A stretch of DNA of 64,000 bases from Wolfiporia cocos (Eukaryota > Basidiomycota > Agaricomycetes > Polyporales > Phaeolaceae). The notes under the pieces were generated by a model that was not told where the DNA came from, did no database searches, and saw nothing but the letters and a program-made list of their open reading frames with translations. Made by a program: the position numbers and the translations under genes. The DNA is taken from the NCBI GenBank assembly GCA_029448655.1, contig JACCLO010000013.1, positions 310,001-374,000 of the forward strand, in the 5' to 3' direction. This document shows positions 1 through 11,707 of this stretch, piece by piece; within the stretch, counting starts at the first letter, position 1; each line of letters begins with the position of its first letter.

Positions 1-2
1 AC

Positions 3-629
3 GTCACGTACATGGCGCTTCTCGACACAGAGTGGGTAGTGCGCTCTAGCACCCGCGCTGCGCCGCAGAGCGCATGGGACGAGATGCTCAATCGTCACCA
101 GCGTGAGCAAGAACAGCTCTCCGGATTGGAAAATGCCCGGACACTGCGCAGGACGTCGAGCTCAGAGACAATTAGGAAGTCGCGGCCGGAAGTCACAGAG
201 TATCTTCCCGAATGGCCTTCGTCCGCGAGCGAGTCTGGAGTCAGCATGAGCGAGAACGAGTAGATCATCCCGTCTTCGCCGAGTTCTTCCATTGGCAATT
301 TCGAAAGAATTCCATCGTCTCCGTCATCATCTGTATTTTCTTTAAGCAGTATGGAGCATGTCCTGCCAAGTGCTCCGGTCAACAGAGACAGAGATCATGG
401 CAGGGATGCAGGCGACAGAGGGAGAGGAAGAGCTAGAGGTCGAAGCGACGGTCAAGGTCAGAGTAGAGGAAGAGGAAGAGGAAGAGGAAGAGGTGGAAAC
501 GGAGGTCGAGGAGACCGTAGGGGAGGAGGAAGAGGAAGGGGTAGAGGGCAGCTCAACGTACCGAATAATGCTCAGCGTGATACCAATGGGTATCGCTCTG
601 ACAGGAGCTCAGACTGGAGTGTCGTCTGA
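3..629 (+). pseudogene. 3' part of an RGG-rich protein gene, with an in-frame TAG
   Basis: A single reading frame enters from the left edge and runs to TGA at 627-629, broken only by TAG at 261-263. The first part is rich in Ser, Glu and Arg. After about position 420 it becomes an Arg-Gly repeat (RGRGRGRGRGG type), as in RGG boxes that bind RNA. Because the frame is kept on both sides of the TAG and the composition is coherent, I read it as one ORF with a nonsense mutation or a readthrough site; a splice that skips the TAG is also possible. The same bases read as poly-Glu in the next frame, which I treat as a shadow of the GGA/AGA repeat. No catalytic domain is visible and the 5' end lies outside the window. 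The protein family is not recognised. Confidence 0.4.
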
Positions 630-639
630 AAGTTATTAT

Positions 640-1560
640 CATTCATTTACTCCCGGTATGCCCCAGGCATCATATGATGAAGATGGTGGCTTTATTGAGA
701 CACATCATCACAACTCGGACGGAACAGAGTGCGGCTGATACGCTATGTTACATTGAAGTCAAGTACATGACGTTGGTAAGTATTTCCCCGTTATACATTA
801 TTGTATGTTTACTACTGACTCCAGTATCGCTCTATCTCGCCAAATCCTTACCATTTTTGAACAATGAGCATAAGCTAATGATGCGTTGCGACATGCCTTT
901 AGGATTATTTACGCTTTCGCAGCGTCGTATGCCTCTGTTGGCTAAGACTGCAGATCCTGTACCGGGCATCACCTTCCATGCAGCGAATGCTGACATCGAG
1001 CTGGTCGTGATAAATGCCGACGCAAGGAATCCGCTGCATCTATATGCACCCAGGGTAACGAAGGAGCTTCATAACGCAGATCATGGCTTGGTGCTCTGCG
1101 TCCCTCATGAGGATGTGCCCTGGCATCTAAAGGCCTAGCGTACCGCTCACTGACTTACCAGGACACATACGGTACGTATTACGCTCTACTCCGTATCACT
1201 AGCCGTTTGAGACAAGGTAATGAAGGATATATACAGGAAGCGCATCCGTGTCTTCATATCTTCGCACCTGATGCACTCTGCTCCTTGAGTGTGAGCTATC
1301 GTTGAGTGCATTTACACTCAGAATTGTCCTCATACTCAGCATCTATCAGCTATATGTTGCCCGAAGCTGGCCCGATTATTCTCGACTATCAAGCTTTGTT
1401 TATGTAGTTACATAGCGGCGGCCTACTAGTAGCAACCAAGTCATCTTCGCCCCGAGAGTCCAACGTCAATTGGCAGATGTTCCCTGCCGTATAATCGAGC
1501 TTATGGAAGAGTGATGATGCATAAAGCTGCTTGAAATTGCCGTACACGAACAGATTGATA
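640..1560. other. No recognisable gene
   Basis: An ATG-initiated frame of 154 codons runs at 674-1138 on the plus strand, with one hydrophobic stretch near its middle, but it matches no family I know and lacks splice or composition support. The rest is stop-rich in all frames. It may include the 3' flank of the kinase gene on the minus strand. Confidence 0.4.
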
Positions 1561-4500
1561 TCACATAGGGGGACGACTTGGGGTCCGGAACTCAGCCTGT
1601 AACTCGGCGAGTAAAACAGACATATAAGGACGTTTAGTGCGATTCATACTCCAACACCTCGTCAAAATTTCCCAGACTTTGTCTGAGATCCCACGTGCTG
1701 AGGCCTCCAGAGTGCGCTGTGGATGCTGTCCCTGTAGCACCAACATGCAAACCGTTGCTTCCGCTAAGCCAGGGAATGGGTCCTGTCCAGTGAAGATCTA
1801 AAACAGGGTGAATGTCATCTGGATCCTATCAGCCAAGTCAACACACCTCCCAGATCACACCTCCCAGAGAGTAAACGTCGCCTTCTTTTATAGCGAAGCT
1901 GATGCCTGCATTCTCAGAATCAAGATACTCCGGAGGTATCCACTGGGCCGTCCCATAAAGACCCGATTTCGGTAGATCAGTAGCGACATTGATACTGCGG
2001 AGACCATATTGGACCGCAGTAAGACCGAAGTCAGTAATGCGAGCTCTACCGCCGTTATCGATGAGAACATTGGACTATTTTGACACGGTTAGCAGGTATA
2101 AGAGCAAGGTAATATAGGTATTACCGCTTTTAAGTCCCCGTGTATAATATCCTTGCTGTGCAGATATTCCATACCTGCGACGGAATCTATGACCTGCGAA
2201 GGGAGTTAACACCTAAGAGGTGCGCTAGAGACAGAACCATACAAGCTCTCGTCTTTTCTTGATAGATACTTCCTGCAGATCCAAATACTTTCGGACGTTT
2301 CCATATGCCATCCATTCAGATATAATGTAGCGAATGCCGTTGATCTCTGCAACTCCTAGCAACGGCATGATGTTGGGATGCTGTAAATGCTTCCATACTA
2401 TCACTTCCCTGCAGATATTCTGGGGCGATTTCGTCAGCTAATGTAGAGCTATTCCAGCTTTGGTAGCTTGTAACCTACCGACATAGACACTCTCGGGTCT
2501 CCTTTCAGGCGCTTACACGCTACGAGTGTAGTGCGGTAGCGACCAGCGGAAACAACAGCACTACCACCCTCCGCACGCTCCGCTAAGTCTTTAATCGTCC
2601 TCTCCTGCAAATTTAGATATACGCCTTGAGGAAGGATGCCGTATGCTTTGCAGAGCTTTCTCAAGACACGGAAGAGACTGTTCGAGTACTGGGTGGATAA
2701 TTTATCCATTTTTGATGTCTGTTGTAGAAGGTTTTCAGCGAGGTTCGCAACTTTTTGCCATAGTCACGAGCATACCCAATGATACAGAGCTTCTATGAGC
2801 CACTTGGCCTCTTTGTTGGTCAAGCGCTTCATCCATCTCACGGTGTAAATGGAGGAGAAAATGACCGCAAGAGGATCTACTTGGGCCCTATCGACGGCAT
2901 TGTGCTGTCGTCGAATCCAGCGGTAACTGTACGAATTGCTGTCAGACAGAATATAAACATTGAGCTATGACGAGGTAGATACCTTCCATGATCGCAGTTT
3001 GTCAGAACTTCGACTAGCGATCCACGGAGATCGGTTGGTAGTTCACATATCACAGGCCACCGCTGAAAGGCATAATTTATCTGAGTGCGTAATGTCTCCA
3101 GGTCGTCCGGTCCATCCTTGTCAAGACAAATGTGGAGATATTGTGACATTCTCCTTCGGATCGTGTCATTGTCGTCTCTGCTAGTCACCAAGAGCCTGAT
3201 ATTACTGTCTGGTTTCGCCTTCTCGACAAGACTGAGCAGGACATCCAACAGATTGTCTCCATCACTACATTCGTCCACCGCATCGACGACGATGACCGAG
3301 TCATTCGAGCATAGAAAGCTCAAGAATATCTCGACAAGCTTTTGAACATCGAGTGTGCCCTTTGTGCTTATGGCCCGTTCAACGCGATAGGGTGCAGCTC
3401 GACGGCGAGTGCGATGATCGAGATCATCCTGGTCTGGCACATTGGGGCTGTAGTCATTCATTGCCATCCCAGGGATGCGCGAGAACAGTATTCGCATAGC
3501 TTCAGAAGCCTTCCTAGTGTCCTTGTTGAACATGTCGCCAAAGTAAAACGTCATAGCAAGGCCAGTGAGGAGCATCTTTTTCACAAACGCCGATCTAATC
3601 GTCATGGTGGCGGAGTGTTTCAGCACATATTGCGTATGCATGACAATGCGCCCTAGTAAGAAACTTACGCAAGGTATGTCTTTCCTGTGGCGACTGATGC
3701 ATGTTAGCATCAGACCCTCTACGCCACGGCACGATCGATCAGACGTACCTTTACCATGAATCCATAGGACAGGACATTCACTGCGCCACGACCTGTACTC
3801 TGGATGTTCGAATAGCCACTCTGCATCTTGATGGTCTTGCGAAAGTATTTTTCTATCGTATGAAGACAGACGGCCATGCGACCTTGTCCACATCGCCATT
3901 GGGTCTGATAATACCTGGAATGCGAAATGTCAGATCGATCATCAGCTTAATTCCAGTCATGACTGTACGTTATCTGTGATTCGCTCAATGTCAGCCCGGC
4001 TGCAGGTCTGTTAATTCCGGGAGGTTAGCTGCTTAACCGGTGCGACATAGTGAATGCGCTCACTTCGAAGCTTTCACCGGCTTCGTCGAGACCATCCAAG
4101 ACATTTTGCAGCGTTGACTCCGGCCCAGCTTGTAAGTCTATCGTCTGCAAACGTCTGTATATTATTATACGAGTGTATCAGCGGCCATAAAAGCGGTATA
4201 TGCTTACGTGATCAGAGTTTGGACTGTTGCTTGCAACTGTGGGTCCTCTTTGATTTTTTCGTCAAGCTGGAAGATACGGAAGCTGTGTTCCGCCTTGTCT
4301 CTAGCAAGGTCTGATAGCGACTTCAGTGCATTTACCAGCTTCCGTAGACTCTTGGCTATGCTTATCCGAATCTCTTCGTTGCCTTGAACTGCCTATCATG
4401 ACTAGTATGGGACCGCAACGGGACGTTATAGACACAACACGTACTCGGATTTTCTCGGCGATGTCCACGAGACCCACACAAACATCTTCAATCGTAGGGA

Positions 4501-4615
4501 CTAATTTGAAGGGATTTGTGTCCACATATTCATCCAGACTGTTCTCAACAGCATATAGCGCCTCAGTAGCTGTTGGTGGTTTGCGACGCCTCTGCGTTCT
4601 GCTTGGATTGGACAT
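1561..4615 (-). CDS. NACHT NLR-like protein with C-terminal protein kinase domain
   Basis: This is a multi-exon gene read right to left. The start at 4615 (MSNPS...) is favoured because the paralogue at 8079 begins the same way (MSDPN...). An N-terminal all-alpha region is encoded in exons near 4615-4452, 4399-4207 and 4160-4067, with GTACGT and GTAAGC donors. A NACHT ATPase follows (about 3770-2980): Walker A region WIHGK/GKTYLA split by an intron, Walker B VIVVDAVDEC, and sensor-like LLVTSRDD. The rest is a kinase (about 2709-1561): glycine-rich loop GGSAVVSAGRY, VACKRLK lysine, catalytic HGDLKA, ITDFGLT metal site, a WIPPEYL activation segment and C-lobe RCWSMNRTKRP. STAND NTPases of this kind act as ligand-gated switches, in fungi often in nonself recognition; a kinase in the position where repeats usually sit is unusual. 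The Walker A loop looks about three residues short, and the frame shifts near 3850, so it may be damaged. Family assignment is firm; the function is inferred. Confidence 0.75.
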
Positions 4616-5754
4616 GTTAAGAGAGAATGAAGGAACAACTCCGGAGGACACAGTTTTTATTTGGGGGGATTAAATGAGGCGGAGACGTCGGCGGGGCAAC
4701 GCATACCGTGAGTCGTGGATCATCCGTGCTATTATAAACGTGTAGCCATGCCTCATGCCGCAAGAAAGTTCGACAAAGTACCATGGAACGATCGTTCTGT
4801 ATCGGGTTTAGATAGCGCCACTCCATGCTGTGTTTAGGGGTGATGAGATAGAAAGGTGGTAAAGTTAACAAGGGCATTTTAAACTGGCCAGATGACATAG
4901 CTGACGAAGCATGGATTCGAGTGGCCCTGATGGGATGCAGAATGATGCCAGGAGGTCTTCGTTGATTGGGTCCGTGCATTAATGTCTGCAGCAGAGGCGT
5001 CGACGTTCAATGTGATTATTGTTGCCACATCACTGCCTCGCGACAGAAATGCGGACTCCTGTCAATGATACTCAGACCAAGCAAAGAGAACACTGCGTAC
5101 TTTGATGGCTCGCGGGTAATAATCGCTGTCACCGAAAGCTTCGGTGGCAGTCCTTCCATAGATGTTGCGGCACCGGTATGCCTATTCATTTTGTCTCTTA
5201 TCTGGAATTGCATAAGTGCTTGAATACGGAAAGACCAATTACCTTAGAGTGTCAGTAAGACATACACATCAGTCTCAACATGTGTAAAGTACACGATCTT
5301 AAGCGATTGATTTCATACGCGAAGCTTGCTATATAGAATGACAGGTTGAGTTTATCGCCACTTACTGCATCCAACAGCCTGGATTGCGTATACTACACCG
5401 ATTAAAGGCTTCAATGTAAATGCTTGCGTCTCTCCTGGTCAATCCCTTGCATCTGTCGTTGCGTGCATGGTCATGGAAACAACCATTTTCGAGGCGATCA
5501 ATTTTGGTATCTGAGACGAACAAACAGCGAAAGAAGCCGAGGCATTAGCGAGTTGATCGTTTCAACATGCAAGTGGTAGAAAACAAGCTTGCCGTGATTC
5601 TCATTCGATAGATTCTCCGATCACAGAGTGTTAAATGCTAAAGAGCTCAGGGTGGTCTCGCAAGGCATTGCTGGTGTCTTTTGTCAACTTTATGGTCTGG
5701 CCTTTGCTTTCGACATGCACATACTTAGTACAAGAGCCATGCAAACATATCCGA
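4616..5754. other. 5' flank of the NACHT-kinase gene; no gene recognised
   Basis: This interval lies upstream of the minus-strand NACHT-kinase gene and should hold its promoter. I found no convincing exon: the frames near 4617-4979 (minus) and 4966-5223 (plus) are short and match nothing I know. Confidence 0.4.
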
Positions 5755-5759
5755 CCTAT

Positions 5760-6142
5760 TGTCACAAGCTGATTTCTTTCGCCTAGCCAGCAACTAGTGA
5801 CTAGAGCCTAAACCCTGATCTTATCTAAGCGCACGCCTAAGCAGTCACGTGCCAAGACCCCAGACACCCCTATCACATGTTGACAGACCCCCAGACACTC
5901 TGTGCCATATACCTACACCTATTATAGGGTTACCTACATTATAATGGACTATCAGCTTATGTAATAGCTGTACAGCAGCCAAACATGTACAAACAGTAGA
6001 ATAGCATATATACTGGCCAATGAGCAGGGTAGCACCCCAGACTCGTCTTGGCCTTATATGCCTTGAGTAGCCTCAGATCAGGAATATGCCTTTGTGCGAG
6101 TATTATTCCCCTGAGTTGTTGCTTGAGTTGTTGCTTGTGTCA
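5760..6142. mobile_element. Solo LTR-like element (family B, short copy), TSD CCTAT
   Basis: This 383-bp element begins TGTCACAAGC and ends GCTTGTGTCA, and is flanked on both sides by CCTAT (5755-5759 and 6143-6147), a perfect 5-bp target duplication. Its right part is shared with the element ending at 36614: both carry ACATGTACAAA, a stretch with CAGACTCGTCTTGGCCTT, and the terminal CTTGTGTCA. The TG..CA ends and 5-bp duplication are those of LTR retrotransposons. No internal coding region is present, so it is either a solo LTR left by recombination or a small non-autonomous element. Confidence 0.75.
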
Positions 6143-6147
6143 CCTAT

Positions 6148-7199
6148 TCCTACAGTCATCAAGTGTGTTGGTAAAGTCGTGCCGATGGACAACAATCATG
6201 ATCATCAGGAAACTCTGCAACACACGGATGTCGGTGAATGTCTCCGTCGATGCTGATAACCCTACAATTTATTTGCATTCACGGTATAAATTCAATCTAC
6301 GATACGAAACAATTATGGTACCCAGTGATAAGTGACCATTGTCGAGCAACCATCATGGAAAGGTGTATTGCGTTGTATTGTATATATAACAACATGATAA
6401 GAGTACAACGTCAGCCTCATCAATCTGATATATATTTAGACCTGGATGACGATGAGCCACTGCATTATGACTTACCAATACTATCAATCAACTGGAAACT
6501 TCAACACATGTCACGATGAAGTAAGCAAGGATGTCATTACATACTGCAGATGGATATATATACTGATTTGTAACTTGGAGGATGACGTCTATACCACAAC
6601 CTCTATTCATCAATTATCGTCCTGTCCTCGCCTCGCCGCACCGTGATTGACCTCTTGGGGGCCTGTTGCTCTCGCCCACTATTACACTCTCGCGGTATAT
6701 TCTCGGGGATTGTATACGCAAGTTATGCAGTTGTGCCCGGCATTTCTGCAAAATGCATTAAGCTGTACTCAGTAGTCCGTTCGCAATTTATCAAATGTAG
6801 ATATGTCTACAATACCGTTGCATATTAATACAACTAGCTTGTTCGGCGGCCATTCTCGCGCGATATGCATATACTCGCATCGGCCAAAAACGCTTACTTG
6901 CAAAACTTGACCACAAATTATGAGAACTGGAAGGGGAGCGCGTGCAGACGTTCAGTACTCAGTCCCAGTGGCTGTTAGCAGGAAATATTCATTCTCAGTA
7001 TGCGCTCGAGATAGAGAGCATGAATGAGGGTCCGGGCAACGTAAGCAATCGGACAAAAGTGAGCGGAAGCGAAAGGGACAGGAACGGACGTTACGAGAAA
7101 TCTAGGCACAGGCTCAGCATCAGTGAGGCGGCAGGCTAAGGCGCATCACGCACTACGGCGCGGCGTTTACGCTAACGTAACATACGGGTATAGCGAATG
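6148..7199. other. No recognisable gene
   Basis: AT-rich and stop-rich DNA between the solo LTR and the truncated NACHT-gene copy. Short ORFs (6048-6335, 6643-6828) show no domain or splice pattern. The 3' part of the truncated paralogue, which should lie here if the copy were complete, is missing. Confidence 0.4.
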
Positions 7200-8079
7200 A
7201 CGCATGGACTTGTGATCTCTCATAAATCCAGAGGACAGGGCATTTCAATGCGCTACGAACTGTACTATGTATGTTCCTCTGCACCCTGATAGCTTTATGC
7301 TAGTTCTCTTCTGTCGCAGCAGACAAGTGGCCACGCAGCGTTGTCCACGCAGTAATTGGGCGTAATAAAGCCTGTGCGGTGAATGTGATTGTTGTTATTA
7401 CACCGATCATCGGTTAAAGTCAAATCATAACTTTACATTATCTGCGATCCGCTCAAGGTCAGCTCGGCTGCAGGTCTAGTAATCATCGGAGTTTAGCTAT
7501 TCGAACCAGCAAGGCATAATGAACGCGCTCACTTCGAAGCTTTTACCAGCTTCGTCGAGGCCATCCAAGACATCTTGCAGCGTCGAGTCCGGCCCGGCTT
7601 GTAAATCGATCGTCTTCAAACGTCTGTACATACGAAGCATCAGCGGCCTGTCTCTGGCCATTAGATCTGTATATGCTTACGCGATCAGAACTCGAATCGT
7701 CTCTTGCAGCTTTGGGTCTTCTTTGATTTGTTCGTCAAGCTGGATGATATGGAAGCTGTGTGCCACTTTGTCTCTCGCAAGGTCTGATAGCGATTTCAGT
7801 GCATCTACCAGCTTCCGTAGACTCGTGGCTATGCGTATTCGAATCTCTTCGTTGCCTTGAGCTGCCTATCACGACTCGTATGGAACCGCAACCGGACGCT
7901 ATAAATACAACACGCACTCGAATTTTCTCGGCGATGTTCACGAGGGCCGTACAAACATCTTCAATTGTAGGGATTAGTGTGAAGGGATTTGTGTCCACAT
8001 ATTTATCAAGGCTGTTCTCAACGGCATATAGTACTTCAGCAGCTGTTGGTGGCTTGCGACGCCTGTTCGGATCTGACAT
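7200..8079 (-). pseudogene. Truncated paralogue of the NACHT-kinase gene (N-terminal part only)
   Basis: The predicted start at 8079 gives MSDPNRRRKPPTA, nearly the same as the intact gene at 4615. The following exons, with the same intron positions (donors after AEKIR, after the PKLQ segment and after the GESFE segment), match the first quarter of that gene in order. Homology continues to the CPVLWI stretch just before Walker A at about 7215-7240 and then stops: the P-loop, NACHT core and kinase are absent. The N-terminal exons are still open with good splice signals, so the truncation looks younger than general decay, although a stop interrupts the pre-NACHT stretch near 7260. It could make a short N-domain-only protein, but I consider it a pseudogene. 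Confidence 0.7.
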
Positions 8080-8639
8080 GCTGAGAAGGAGCGAGAGAAC
8101 AACTCCGGAGGCAGGCTCCTGCCATGATGCTTCCGGCATGCACTCACGTGATTTACAACTTCAACTTCACTTAAGACTGCTACATAAAACAGTAATTACA
8201 AATTACGGGCTCTGGAGCGTGACTTGCCCGGTTTGGTTTGGTGTAGTTAATCGGCGTTCCCGGCAAGCAATATTAATTGCCATCAATCGTCCTACGCCCT
8301 ACACGATCGATCTATTGGGCGCCCATTGCTGCTCTAGCATTTTTCTAATATATACTCGAGGATTGCGCACACAGGTTATACGGCTGTTTTCGGAATTTAC
8401 GTAAATGCGTTAGGCTTTCTTTCAGCGATATTTAATCATAATCAACGTGGATACATTTACAACTGAGCTATGTCTGATGCAATACTGTCACGTGTTACCG
8501 AGGGTCATGATATAACCCGCGGCCGAGAATACATAGCACCTGAAAGACGTGAAGTTGCCGCGTATATATTCTCCTGTCCATTTGAAGACACTCTGCATAT
8601 GATCAGAGAATCCTTTTGCGTCTTCGCGTAGCGTTCAAT

Positions 8640-9310
8640 GTAGATACACTAGTAAATGTGGCACTTTAGGCTTTGAAAGCATTCCTCTTGCCAGCACAAG
8701 CGCATGAGGTCCATCGGACAGGCCGAGCGATGCGGCATTTTCTGAATGACTAGGTCGAGTGTCCTGCACAACCTTAAATATCACAGTTGTGGGACGTATG
8801 CTATTGAACGGAACCTGTCCTGTGAGAATCTAACCAAAGCATTTGCCAGTAACCCGGCTGTAGGATTATATTCAAATATGCACCCCCCGCATGACCATCA
8901 TTGAAAAGGAGTACACATCGTTCTCAGCTAACAGTGACGATGTTTTAACGCTCTCAGCAGTAAAAACCTCGAGACCGACCATCCTACACTATGCATATAT
9001 GTATATGTGCTAGTTAACGCGGGGGCGATGCTATCTTTGTATAGAGCAGTTACAATACCAAAGTCCGCAACACTATGATGGATGTGCCTGCAGAGCAAAC
9101 TTTGAGTTCCATTCAGCGCCATCGCCGTCAATGTAGTAACGTCAATGACGCATTCTATAAATACCCATCCGCCGGACAGCTCCAGAATACTTGGATCCTG
9201 ACTCAAAGCGTAAAAGGTTTCTAATATATATACGTTCTCAATAGTCACATGGGAGGTAGGTACCACATTCTGCATCCAGACTATATTTTTATCAAATGCA
9301 GTCATTTAGA
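8640..9310 (-). pseudogene. Decayed protein kinase domain (HGDLK-type family)
   Basis: Read on the minus strand, pieces of a kinase C-lobe appear in order but in different frames: VADFGIVTAL (DFG motif) near 9060, a GSKYSGAVRRM-like activation segment near 9170, DVYSFSMMVM near 8920, then LTGQVPFNSIRP and LGLSDG near 8700-8840. The order of the first two is partly scrambled and stops fall between the pieces. The catalytic HGDLK segment is not seen. Because it lies upstream of the truncated copy on the same strand, it is probably the tail of a third family member rather than part of that copy. Confidence 0.5.
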
Positions 9311-10474
9311 TATTCGAGGGCAAGTATCCCTATCCGGGAGTGCAACGAGGACGCATAGTCGTGTATATGGTTACCAACGGGCAACGACAGGATCGCTCGC
9401 AGGATGTCACGAACACTGTTCGGGACACCATTAAACTCTATTGGAGATCCGAATGGTTCAAGCGACCTAAAATGTCTGAGGTAGTCAATCAACGTTCGAC
9501 TCCGGGTGGCCTTCGCGATTGCCAGGCACGACGGTCAGGAAGCACCGCAGTATGACCGATTCTACACAAACTGGTCAGAAGGTGATTTGCACGCCGGCTG
9601 GGAAACAGTACAAACGGCCGCAGACCTGTAGCTCAAATACAGCATGCATGAGAAAGTTTCAATAAAGAGAATCTAGTTCAGTGACTATCATCGAACCATC
9701 GCGTCACTCACCCCTTAGGCCTTATACCTCGCGAGCTCGTACTGCGATGTGCATAACAAGGCGACCAGTCATTGCAAGCACCCATACGTGGCGTCTCCTT
9801 CTATCTTATTGAATACGTATATAGGTTCCTATAAAAAATGACACCGATTTCTAACTGTGAGACTTGAAGCTTGAAGCCTGAAGCTTGAATGACATGACAC
9901 TTGTCGCTCGCCTGAGTACATGGCTGGAAGACTCATTTTAGGGAGGCTCAGACATATAGCAGTGGAACAGACATAAATGTTAATGGAGTAGCAAAGGAAG
10001 TGAAGAGAATGTGACAGACGACTCACGGACACCGGTTGACATTTGTTTCAGCAATGGTCAAAATGCAGTCCAAATGCGCACCTCTCTGCACGACTCGAGG
10101 GGAAACGACATCAGCATATGTGCAAAATATGCTTCTGAGACGCCCCGGAGCCTGCGTTCCGGTGGTATGTGGGGCCGGTTTACGCGCGATGTGTCCTACC
10201 GTTGGTGCTTGCTTGTATAACTGATAGGGCCGGGAATATATCGGACGTCAATCTGTGCGTCATTAGATCCCGCTGGATCTTCGGCGGCTGTATTACTGTT
10301 GACCAGTAAGAATGGCGCACCGCAGCTATGGGCACGCTTCAGTTGATGTATCACTGCCTGTTCGAAACAAAGTTGTAAACAGTTGCCCACATACTTACAA
10401 TGCAGTGGCTATGAAAGAATGTCTGTGGCTGTGCTGCGAGCTCCGCAGCCTCGAGCCATTAGACGAGCTCGTCC
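9311..10474. other. No recognisable gene
   Basis: Short ORFs on both strands without a domain. A plus-strand stretch at 9350-9490 reads like a kinase C-terminus (WFKRPKMSEVV) but is too short to annotate. The last few hundred bases are the 3' flank of the dehalogenase gene. Confidence 0.4.
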
Positions 10475-11707
10475 TTAAGGCAGGTCGCCCACAAGTGCCG
10501 CAATCTCTCCGAGATCGCGGACCACCCTGAGCGGTCCCAGCCCCTCGCTCGGTAATGGGATATGGTCTGTCCACCCACTGCCGCCCCTGTCTACCCAAAT
10601 GGCGCCCAGCCCCGCAGCACGAGCACCGGTGACGTCGAACGGATTCCTGTCGCCGACCGCAGAGAACATTCAGTCATCGCAACGCCACCTCAGTCGACGC
10701 GAACGGCAGGTAAGGGTGGGCGCAGGACGTACCCGCTGACGAGCCAGACGTCTGCAGCGCGCTCCGTGACCCCAGGGTGTTTGGACACCTTCTGGAGGAG
10801 CATTTCATACACCTCCCGCGCTGGCTTGTAGCGCTTCACGGCGCCCACGAGGTGAAGGGGGGTTGGAAGGAGCTCCTCGGGCAGCGCGGCCTGCAGGGCT
10901 GTCGCCACCATCTGTATCACTGGAGTTAGTTTGCTGCACCCAGGTAGATATGGAGGTTGGAGTAGGGTTTGAATATGACCGCAGTACACAGACCTCCTCA
11001 GTGCCTATATACAGAATGTAGGTCCTAGCGCGCAGTATATGAGTTTGAGATGCGTACCGTTGCTGAATATCGCCACCTCGACATTGGGGAGCGCTGTCAG
11101 CGTCCTGAGGGCAGGTATCGCGTCGTCGAATCTAGAGGGTTATTAGCGTGCTGCGCATTCCAAGGGTCTGATAAGATGTCGTGGAATGATTAGTGCACAG
11201 TGGCAACCGAGCGCGGCCAACTAGCCTCGACCGATACTTTCGGAGATAGACGACATAGTAGATCGCGATACAACGATGTCACTCACGGCAAGAGACGACT
11301 GTATGTTTCCATCAGTGCTGATATCGCTTTGTCATCCAGCGACACCTTGGACTCAGCAGCGGCGTGCTTCAGACTGCTCCTTGTTACAACGTCAAATGGC
11401 TCATATAGTCCTAGTATATGCATCTAATCAGGACCGCACCGACTAGCAACAACGCACGAAAAGCTTCGGCACTCTGTCAAGACTTACCCATTGAGTTCAA
11501 TCTCCACGTATATCTACACCGATCGATTCGTTATTACACTCACAGTGCTGCCGCAGTAGCATATACTCACTCGAGTTGGTATCTCCGCCATAACTGACTC
11601 AGTTGACCTGCCTTCTCAGAAGAAAGGCCTAAGTGAGTCTCGATACCAGAGGTAATGCTGCTGGTGTCCAAGATAGTGCCGTATATATCAAAAGCGAGAA
11701 CTGGCAT
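10475..11707 (-). CDS. Haloacid dehalogenase-type (HAD) hydrolase, type II 2-haloacid dehalogenase-like
   Basis: Six exons join in frame to 239 codons: 11707-11571, 11513-11488, 11410-11287, 11131-11058, 10919-10733 and 10646-10475. The length fits type II haloacid dehalogenases. Visible motifs are motif I FDIYGTILD (the first Asp is the nucleophile), a cap region with YTWRLNSMG and LYEPFDVV, motif II in IFSNG, motif III lysine in RYKPAREVYE, and motif IV GNPFDVTGARAAG followed by WVDR. The family cleaves carbon-halogen bonds of short 2-haloacids through an ester intermediate, but many fungal members act on other small substrates, so the true substrate is unknown. There is no signal peptide, so it is probably cytosolic. 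The neighbours give no pathway context. Intron borders are all GT..AG. Confidence 0.85.

Noticed and set aside
358..738. Poly-Glu ORF overlapping the RGG frame
   Set aside because: It is the next-frame reading of a GGAAGA repeat; the RGG frame continues coherently upstream and this one does not.
9340..9500. Plus-strand kinase C-terminus-like stretch (WFKRPKMSEVV)
   Set aside because: Only about 25 residues fit and the strand is opposite to the nearby remnant; could be chance.
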